This document shows positions 5,239 through 10,458 of a stretch of 10,458 bases of DNA, piece after piece. The translations under genes were made by a program, and so were the position numbers. Source of the DNA: an uncultured Eubacterium sp. Lineage in GTDB: Bacteria > Bacillota > Clostridia > Lachnospirales > Lachnospiraceae. Each line of letters starts with the position of its first letter. Within the stretch, counting starts at the first letter, position 1. The notes beneath the pieces are model-generated. The model was given only the letters and a program-made list of their open reading frames with translations, searched no databases and was not told the origin of the DNA. Location: NCBI GenBank assembly GCA_934322085.1, contig CAKRGF010000044.1, forward strand, positions 1-10,458, in the 5' to 3' direction.

Positions 5239-6771
5239 AATCGTTCCAGGCGGCTTACTAGTCAAATCATAGAATACCCGGTTGACTCCCTTAACCTCAT
5301 TTATGATTCTCGTCATTACTGTCTGCAGCACCTCAAACGGAATATCTGCGCTTTCTGCGGTCATGAAGTCAATGGTCTTCACAGCACGAAGCGCAACGGC
5401 ATAATCGTACGTTCTCTCATCGCCCATAACGCCGACGCTGCGCATGTTTGTGAGGGCAGCAAAATACTGGTTGATGTCGCGGTCGAGACCGGCTTTTGCA
5501 ATTTCTTCACGGTAAATCGCGTCTGCGTCCTGCACGATGCGGACTTTTTCAGCGGTTACCTCGCCGATGATACGAATTCCGAGACCCGGACCTGGGAATG
5601 GCTGACGGAATACGAGGTATTCCGGAATACCGAGTTCGAGACCGACCTTGCGGACCTCATCTTTGAAAAGGTCACGGAGAGGCTCGATGATTTCTTTGAA
5701 ATCAACGTAATCCGGGAGGCCGCCGACGTTGTGGTGGCTCTTGATGACAGCGGATTCACCGCCTAAGCCGCTTTCTACAACATCCGGGTAAATGGTTCCC
5801 TGTACAAGGAAATCAACGGCTCCTACTTTTTTTGCTTCCTGTTCGAAAACGCGAATAAATTCTTCGCCGATTATTTTTCTCTTTTTCTCCGGTTCTTCGA
5901 CACCGGCTAATTTTTCATAAAAACGCTCCTGCGCATTGACGCGGATGAAGTTCAAATCATAGTCGCCGTCCGGGCCGAATACCGCTTCTACTTCATCGCC
6001 TTCATTTTTACGGAGAAGTCCCTGATCTACAAAGACGCAGGTGAGCTGGTCGCCGATGGCTCTGGAAAGAAGCACGGCTGCAACCGAGCTGTCAACACCG
6101 CCGGAAAGAGCACAGAGCACGCGGCCATTGCCGACTTTCTCACGGATTGCCTTAATCTGATGCTCAACAAATGAATCCATGCGCCAGTCACCGGAACAAT
6201 GACATACATTGTAAACAAAGTTGGAAAGCATTTTCGTTCCCTCTTTGGTGTGAAGGACTTCTGGATGGAACTGAATGGCGTACAATTTTTCTGATGGATT
6301 TTCAGCGGCTGCCACCGGACAATCTGCCGTATGTGCGCAGATATCAAATCCCGGTGCCACCTTAGAAATATAATCAAAATGGCTCATCCAGCATACGGTG
6401 TCTTCGCTGACATCCGTAAACAATGCTGAATTGGTATTTACATGAACGTCGGTTTTTCCGTACTCACGAACCGGTGCTTTCTCCACCGTACCTCCAAGCA
6501 CGTGCATCATCAACTGAGCGCCGTAGCAAAGGCCGAGTACCGGAATACCCATTTCAAATAATGCTTTATCATAAGAAGGAGCACCATCCTCATAGCAGCT
6601 GTTTGGTCCGCCGGTCAAAATAATGCCCTTTGGATTCATTTCCTTTATTTTTACTAAATCCGTTTTATACGAATAAATTTCACAATATACATTGCATTCA
6701 CGAACTCTGCGCGCAACTAACTGGTTGTACTGACCGCCAAAGTCCAATACGATGACTAATTCCTTATTCAA
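5227..6771 (-). CDS. guaA: GMP synthase (glutamine-hydrolysing), 514 aa
   Basis: GuaA converts XMP, ATP and glutamine to GMP in the cytosol, the last step of de novo guanine nucleotide synthesis. The N-terminal class I glutamine amidotransferase domain (about 1-195) has nucleophile Cys82 in GLCYGAQ, with His169 and Glu171 in FHPE. The ATP-pyrophosphatase domain has the P-loop SGGVDSS at 223-229, and the C-terminal dimerisation domain contains QPFPGPGLGIR and ends PPGTIEFE. Length and motifs are those of a complete enzyme. The start is TTG at 6771, supported by AGGAGG (6786-6781) with a 9-base spacer and by family alignment at NKELVIVLDFGGQ. A promoter lies at 6875-6904. Its last codons form the att core of the adjacent island, so any original downstream terminator has been displaced. 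Confidence 0.98.
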   Translation of the reverse strand: MNKELVIVLDFGGQYNQLVARRVRECNVYCEIYSYKTDLVKIKEMNPKGIILTGGPNSCYEDGAPSYDKALFEMGIPVLGLCYGAQLMMHVLGGTVEKAPVREYGKTDVHVNTNSALFTDVSEDTVCWMSHFDYISKVAPGFDICAHTADCPVAAAENPSEKLYAIQFHPEVLHTKEGTKMLSNFVYNVCHCSGDWRMDSFVEHQIKAIREKVGNGRVLCALSGGVDSSVAAVLLSRAIGDQLTCVFVDQGLLRKNEGDEVEAVFGPDGDYDLNFIRVNAQERFYEKLAGVEEPEKKRKIIGEEFIRVFEQEAKKVGAVDFLVQGTIYPDVVESGLGGESAVIKSHHNVGGLPDYVDFKEIIEPLRDLFKDEVRKVGLELGIPEYLVFRQPFPGPGLGIRIIGEVTAEKVRIVQDADAIYREEIAKAGLDRDINQYFAALTNMRSVGVMGDERTYDYAVALRAVKTIDFMTAESADIPFEVLQTVMTRIINEVKGVNRVFYDLTSKPPGTIEFE

Positions 6772-6824
6772 AATTAGTTTCCTCCTTCTTCATTTGATTC
6801 TAAATAATATTGTGTAAAAGCCTT

Positions 6825-6840
6825 TTCGTGCAGACACGAA
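6825..6840. repeat. hairpin in the guaA leader
   Basis: TTCGTG (6825-6830) and CACGAA (6835-6840) pair around CAGA. AAAAG and CTTTT on either side could lengthen the stem after a mismatch. It sits in a leader of about 97 bases. It could act as a weak terminator or attenuator, but I see no anti-terminator partner and no purine-riboswitch core. Confidence 0.45.
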
Positions 6841-6874
6841 CGCCTTTTGTACTTTTTACCCTAGTATCTAACAC

Positions 6875-6904
6875 ATTTTATCACGAAACATCCTATGGGG
6901 TCAA
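6875..6904 (-). promoter_or_regulatory. guaA promoter
   Basis: TTGACC (6904-6899), an 18-base spacer and TAAAAT (6880-6875) form a good sigma-A-type promoter. It begins 10 bases after the dNTPase stop codon. It gives guaA its own transcript, though readthrough from the upstream cluster is also likely since no clear terminator intervenes. Confidence 0.6.
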
Positions 6905-6913
6905 TGAAAACTC

Positions 6914-8125
6914 CTATAAATCAAAATACCCGACAAATTTGACATCGTGCTTTCCTTTTGGGAATAAATAATGGTAAAGTGCGATGAAATAATCATCCGT
7001 CATACTGGCAAGATAATCGACGACAAGCTGATTTTTCTCCTGTTCGGCATACGGCTTTCTGACGTGGGATTTGACATAAAAATTATTTTTCTCCATGTAT
7101 GCCATGTGATGGCGGTAAAAAACAGAAGATTTGTCTCCGCTTTCTGCCTGGCGCAAAAGTTCCTCATACAATTCACCAAACATTGGGCGGATTTCATTTT
7201 CATATAAATCATTGAGCGACTTATTGTTATAAATCATTTCATAGTTTTCTTTTTTCGCCTGCCGCAAAGCGTCAAAATATTCCTCATCCATTTTCAAATA
7301 ATCTTTGCCATAACTATTTTCGATGATATTGACACTGAAATTATTGATAATTTCACCGTTGGTGGTGCCAATCGCCCCAGCGGTAAATGGTGATTCTTTT
7401 AACAAATTCAGGCGCATTGCGTCCTGTCTGTCTTTGCCAAGATAGGCTATAATATCGCAGATACGCATCACACAGCCCTCTAGCGTGCACGGAATCAACT
7501 CGCCGATTGCCTTCTCATCGACATAGCATGCTTCCACCTTTTTATCGTATTCTACAAAAGTAGACATCTCGCAGGGACGGTATTCTTTTAATTCCAATTC
7601 GCCATTATGGCAAAAGATTCCGTCTAAGGTCTGCAAACTGATATTCCAGTTTACCATATCGTCCAGCACGCGGACGCTATGTACATTATGGTTAAAATAA
7701 CGGCCGGTATGCTCCTGATACAGACTGCTTAGAATCCGCTCGCCGGCATGGCCAAACGGCGTATGTCCGATATCATGTCCCAGAGAAATGGCTTCAATCA
7801 AACTTTCATTGAGTCCCAACACACTGCCGATATTTCTTGCAATGCGTGACACGAGCTGAACGTGCAGGGCACGCCTTGAAATGTCATCATTCTGGTAAAA
7901 AGAAAATACCTGCGTCTTATCCGAATAACGGTTGTAATACGGCACATGCATAATTTTCTCCACATCCCGCACAAACGCCGGACGCCACAAATTCGCCTTA
8001 TCGTGGTCCATGCGTCGTCTCACGATTTTCTCATCCGGAAATGCATACGGATTTTTCTTATGTTTCTCCCTGTCCTCTAAAATCCGCTCCTGCAATTCCT
8101 TTGATAATGAATGATACTGCGCCAT
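6914..8125 (-). CDS. HD-domain dNTP triphosphohydrolase, dGTPase-like (403 aa)
   Basis: Members of this family split dNTPs (classically dGTP) into deoxynucleoside and triphosphate in the cytosol, helping control dNTP pools. The metal-binding HD signature is visible: His88 in RALHVQ, His117-Asp118 in GHDIGHTPFGHAGE, and Asp224 in RICDIIAYLGKD. FNHNVHSVRVL (145-155) and GIFCHNGE (169-176) are family-typical. The open frame extends back to 8272 into the upstream gene. I chose the ATG at 8125 because GGAGG (8135-8131) sits 5 bases before it; an ATG at 8137 is possible. It lies 23 bases after the DUF308 gene and is likely co-transcribed. Substrate preference cannot be read from sequence. Related enzymes can act against phage, but this one appears to be part of a core cluster. 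Confidence 0.88.
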   Translation of the reverse strand: MAQYHSLSKELQERILEDREKHKKNPYAFPDEKIVRRRMDHDKANLWRPAFVRDVEKIMHVPYYNRYSDKTQVFSFYQNDDISRRALHVQLVSRIARNIGSVLGLNESLIEAISLGHDIGHTPFGHAGERILSSLYQEHTGRYFNHNVHSVRVLDDMVNWNISLQTLDGIFCHNGELELKEYRPCEMSTFVEYDKKVEACYVDEKAIGELIPCTLEGCVMRICDIIAYLGKDRQDAMRLNLLKESPFTAGAIGTTNGEIINNFSVNIIENSYGKDYLKMDEEYFDALRQAKKENYEMIYNNKSLNDLYENEIRPMFGELYEELLRQAESGDKSSVFYRHHMAYMEKNNFYVKSHVRKPYAEQEKNQLVVDYLASMTDDYFIALYHYLFPKGKHDVKFVGYFDL

Positions 8126-8148
8126 AATTCCCTCCATTTTCCATTTCT

Positions 8149-8730
8149 TTACTCTTCCGAATCGTCCTCCGCCACAACGATTTCCGTCTTTAACCGGCTC
8201 AATCGTCTGGATATCGAAATCGTCACATACAAGTCCGTAATACCGCTGTAGACCAGTGCAATTCCTAGACACATAATCAAAATCTGCGCCGCCTCAAATG
8301 GATTCATCAAAAGCACAATCCCGGCAACAATATTTACAATTGCCATCGCAAACGCCACATGCCACGTACCATGTCCGAGGCGAAGCATATCAACCGAATT
8401 CTGCATTTTCATAATACCGCTCATCGTAACCAGAAAACCAAGCGCCGCCGGAATCAAATCCGTCAGTTTGTCCACTTTCACAATCACGAGAATTCCGCCA
8501 AGGATTGCACACAATCCCACGACAAGGTCATAGCGGTAAATAATTCCACTGATGTCTTTTCGAAGATAATTAATAAGGGAAACCACTCCTAACGCCAAAA
8601 GCATCGCCGCCAGCAGATAACAAATCGTTTTCATCGTTGCCCCCGGCCAGAGAATCAAGACAATACCAAGTGCAATAAAAATTACTGCGAGCAAAATCAA
8701 ATTCCATTTCAACTGTTTTAATAAACTCAT
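8149..8730 (-). CDS. HdeD/DUF308 family integral membrane protein (193 aa)
   Basis: Six hydrophobic segments lie near residues 9-28, 34-54, 67-86, 90-107, 124-142 and 147-168, arranged as repeated hairpins with Gly-rich helices (LALGVVSLINY, LVYSGITDLY) as in HdeD-type proteins. A basic stretch and an acidic tail ending EDDSEE follow the last helix. HdeD proteins are linked to acid or envelope stress in enterobacteria, but function in Clostridia is not established. The frame opens at 8751. GGAGG (8741-8737) with a 6-base spacer selects the ATG at 8730, which is 13 bases after the phosphodiesterase stop. It is the middle gene of a compact cluster and probably co-transcribed. Confidence 0.87.
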   Translation of the reverse strand: MSLLKQLKWNLILLAVIFIALGIVLILWPGATMKTICYLLAAMLLALGVVSLINYLRKDISGIIYRYDLVVGLCAILGGILVIVKVDKLTDLIPAALGFLVTMSGIMKMQNSVDMLRLGHGTWHVAFAMAIVNIVAGIVLLMNPFEAAQILIMCLGIALVYSGITDLYVTISISRRLSRLKTEIVVAEDDSEE

Positions 8731-8743
8731 AATCACCCTCCAA

Positions 8744-9475
8744 TCATTCAAAATAGTATTCTGTCGTTACCATATCCACACCAACTTCATCCAAGAGACG
8801 CTTCATTTCTTCCTCTTTATTTACCGTCCAGACATTGACAAAAAGCCCCGCCTTGTGAAGTTTTTCCACATCCTCTTTGGAAACGAGCGTGTAACGCGAA
8901 TCCAGCGAAATCTTATTTTCAGCGAGCCATGCAATCAGCTCATCCGAAACTTTCGTCCACTTGTTGCCGCCAACCGCCCCATAAACGTACTGAAGCCTTG
9001 ACGCCGGGATTCCGATATCTTTCAAACGTAACAGTGCCAAAAGGTGCATACTGATAAAAACCGTCCGCTCAAGAAGTCCTTTTTGTTTCACTAAATCAAC
9101 GATTTCTCTTAGTTCTACAGTTGTATAATCCATCTTCAATTCCACAATTGGGTGAATCGTTTCGCTCCGCGCCATAATGGACAAATACTGTGAGAAAGAA
9201 ATCAAATGCTGTAAGGGATGCTCATCTCTCTTTTTCCCCGCCGTCACCGGATAGCTTATTATTTCCTCAAAAGTCATCTGGGGAATCCAGCGGTCAATTC
9301 CGCACATCCTGCGCAAATGTCCATCGTGGCTGACAACGTAAACGCCATCTTTTGATTTCCAGATATCACATTCCACGCCATAAAAATCCCCTTCTACCGC
9401 CATTGCAAATGACGCCTGCGTGTTTTCCGGCGCCTCCGAACTGAAACCGCGGTGTGCAATCCTCTTGATTTTCAT
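8744..9475 (-). CDS. glycerophosphodiester phosphodiesterase family protein (243 aa)
   Basis: The expected reaction is hydrolysis of glycerophosphodiesters to glycerol-3-phosphate and an alcohol. Typical GDPD residues are visible: His8-Arg9 in AHRGFSSEAPENT, Glu35 and Asp37 in VECDIW, His50 in VSHDGHL, Glu112 and Lys114 in PIVELKMD, and a C-terminal NVWTVN segment followed by VDMVTTEY. There is no signal peptide, so it is probably cytosolic and may act on lipid-derived headgroups or related diesters. The length matches small bacterial GDPDs. The ATG at 9475 has AGGAGG (9488-9483) with a 7-base spacer, whereas the longer frame to 9511 lacks one. It is first in the cluster with the DUF308 and dNTPase genes. 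Confidence 0.92.
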   Translation of the reverse strand: MKIKRIAHRGFSSEAPENTQASFAMAVEGDFYGVECDIWKSKDGVYVVSHDGHLRRMCGIDRWIPQMTFEEIISYPVTAGKKRDEHPLQHLISFSQYLSIMARSETIHPIVELKMDYTTVELREIVDLVKQKGLLERTVFISMHLLALLRLKDIGIPASRLQYVYGAVGGNKWTKVSDELIAWLAENKISLDSRYTLVSKEDVEKLHKAGLFVNVWTVNKEEEMKRLLDEVGVDMVTTEYYFE

Positions 9476-9492
9476 TTGGCATCCTCCTTGGG

Positions 9493-9552
9493 TTGAGATA
9501 TGGTTTCTCAAGTTTATAACGTAAGTATACTCATTTTGGAGGAAAAAATCAA
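9493..9552 (-). promoter_or_regulatory. promoter of the GDPD cluster, with leader hairpin
   Basis: TTGATT (9552-9547), a 17-base spacer and TATACT (9529-9524) form a good promoter, with transcription expected near 9517. A hairpin TTGAGA/TCTCAA (9493-9498 and 9506-9511, 7-base loop) lies directly downstream, ending just before the ribosome site. It could be an operator or could stabilise the 5' end of the mRNA. Confidence 0.6.
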
Positions 9553-9609
9553 CTTTGGTGTGGCAGGTGTTCGTTGGGATTTTTCAGTTTCCGTAATTGA
9601 ATAAAACAG

Positions 9610-9714
9610 CTTTATGTCCCGAGGGCACTTTCGTTCGTTGAGTACGTAACGGTATGGACACTGAAACTACCAGTGCCTCATACCGACGTACTCAAAACCC
9701 ACGGGTTCACAAAG
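9610..9714. repeat. 105-bp imperfect inverted repeat
   Basis: From outside in, CTTT/AAAG (9610-9613, 9711-9714), CCCGAGGG/CCCACGGG (9618-9625, 9698-9705; one mismatch), TTGAGTACGT/ACGTACTCAA (9638-9647, 9686-9695; perfect), GGTAT/ATACC (9651-9655, 9680-9684) and CACTG/CAGTG (9659-9663, 9671-9675) pair around a 7-base loop. No T-run adjoins the inner stem. It lies between the GDPD promoter and the transposase remnant and could be a miniature repeat element or a structured RNA. I see no coding content here. Confidence 0.65.
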
Positions 9715-9796
9715 TTTTTCTTCTGATTTACTGGAATCCAAAGGAATCGGCAGCGAACATTTGCCACAAACCCGTCATTCCAAACTCAGTTTTTCT

Positions 9797-10383
9797 TTAT
9801 CTTATAAACGCATTCCGAAATGCCTTTCTGGATGCGGTTGCTGCTGCATCTATTAACGGCACATGACCTCTCATTAATTCTACATATCGATTTCCTTTCC
9901 CATCTTTTTTCGATGTTTTTGCGGCACTTAATGTTTCCATGATTTCATTCATGCGTGCATTAAAAATTAATCCATCTGTATATTTCTCAATGGTACGGCA
10001 AAGTTCTTTATTCTCTTTGCTGTTACGCGGTAAGGTGATTCCGTTACCGTCATCGCTATCTTTTCTGCAAGATTAGTGGAAATCAATCCAATCTTATCCA
10101 TTTGCATGGCTTCATCTAACAGATAGACATAGGCGTTTTCTCCCTGTTCCGTTTTTGTACGATATACAGTTCTCTTGTACTCTACTTCGCCATATACCGT
10201 TTTGATACAGGTTTTTCGTTTCCCTTTTCCCCGATAATGCTTTTTATCGCGACTTTCTGCAAGCTCTGTATCATAGGCTTCCAGAATCTGCTGGGTAATC
10301 TGGCGGCCAAGTTCACAAACATAATCGAATATTTTTTGCTCTAACACCTTGAAAGATAGTAAGTTTTCGTCTACAATTAATTC
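9797..10383 (-). pseudogene. ISLre2/UPF0236-type transposase remnant with internal deletion and frameshift
   Basis: The right part (from about 10383 to 10040) reads the N-terminus of an ISLre2-type transposase: ENLLSFKVLEQKIFDYV, ELGRQITQQIL, RDKKHYRGKGKRKTCIKTV, YGEVEYKRTVYR, YVYLLDEAM and MTVTESPYR. Near 10020-10060 the coding frame switches, and the left part reads NKELCRTIEKYTDGLIF through GHVPLIDAA and ASRKAFRNAFIR to TAA at 9797. The two pieces total about 190 codons against roughly 450 or more in intact ISLre2 transposases. The central, presumably catalytic, part is missing. The N-terminal start codon is also gone: a TGA is in frame at 10386-10384, and only a GTG at 10347 remains. Assignment of the C-terminal piece to the same IS is inferred from strand and proximity. 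Confidence 0.7.
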
Positions 10384-10406
10384 TCATCTTTGACAGTTGG
10401 TTAGTT

Positions 10407-10454
10407 AAAAAAGTGCCCCAATCCCTGTAAACACAAGGGGTGTGGCACTTTTTT
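10407..10454. terminator. bidirectional intrinsic terminator at the right edge
   Basis: AAAAAAGTGCC (10407-10417) pairs perfectly with GGCACTTTTTT (10444-10454), with a CCC/GGG inner pairing possible. T-runs occur on both strands. It would end minus-strand transcription entering from the right, and any plus-strand transcription. It lies directly upstream of the transposase remnant. Confidence 0.8.
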
Positions 10455-10458
10455 CGGC

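Noticed and set aside
6772..6913. Purine riboswitch upstream of guaA
   Set aside because: The leader has a short hairpin but not the paired arms and conserved core of a guanine riboswitch.
6914..8125. dNTPase as part of the defence island
   Set aside because: Some dNTPases restrict phage, but this gene sits on the core side of guaA in a compact cluster with GDPD and DUF308 genes and has matching composition, so a housekeeping role is more likely.
9654..9866. 70-codon plus-strand frame
   Set aside because: It runs through the large inverted repeat and antisense to the transposase remnant, and has no ribosome site.

Overview
This window looks like a low-GC Firmicute, most likely of the order Clostridia and probably near Lachnospiraceae. 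I infer this from the strong AGGAGG-type ribosome sites, the TTG starts, the GuaA sequence style, and a remnant of an ISLre2/UPF0236-type transposase. Every confident gene is on the minus strand, so transcription runs from high to low coordinates.

The right half (about 5227-9552) is ordinary chromosome. A promoter near 9524-9552 starts a tight cluster: a glycerophosphodiester phosphodiesterase, an HdeD/DUF308 six-helix membrane protein, and an HD-domain dNTP triphosphohydrolase, with gaps of only 13 and 23 bases. guaA (GMP synthase) follows, with its own promoter directly behind the dNTPase stop codon. To the right of the cluster are a 105-bp imperfect inverted repeat, an internally deleted ISLre2-like transposase remnant, and a bidirectional terminator.

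The left half (1-5226) is AT-rich accessory DNA attached to the 3' end of guaA. The last three codons and stop codon of guaA (TTATTCAAACTC on the plus strand, 5227-5238) recur exactly and in the same orientation at 1858-1869. Just inside each copy is a pair of TGTTGCCA boxes with an 11-bp period (1972-1990 and 5149-5167), as expected of arm sites for a tyrosine recombinase. I therefore read 1858-5238 as an island of about 3.4 kb integrated at guaA. It carries no recombinase gene. Its cargo is an AAA15-type (COG1106/RloA-like) ATPase, an unrecognised 305-residue protein, and a plus-strand open stretch that ends in a strong terminator. The ATPase plus the 305-residue protein is the best candidate for an undescribed, probably defensive, system.

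Beyond the distal att copy (1-1857) is more accessory DNA, perhaps a second element stacked at the same site. It has a GC-rich patch with strong palindromes, a 55-residue gene with an excellent ribosome site, a translationally linked seven-helix membrane protein with a TTG start, and the first codons of another gene at the window edge. No tRNA, rRNA or CRISPR array was seen.
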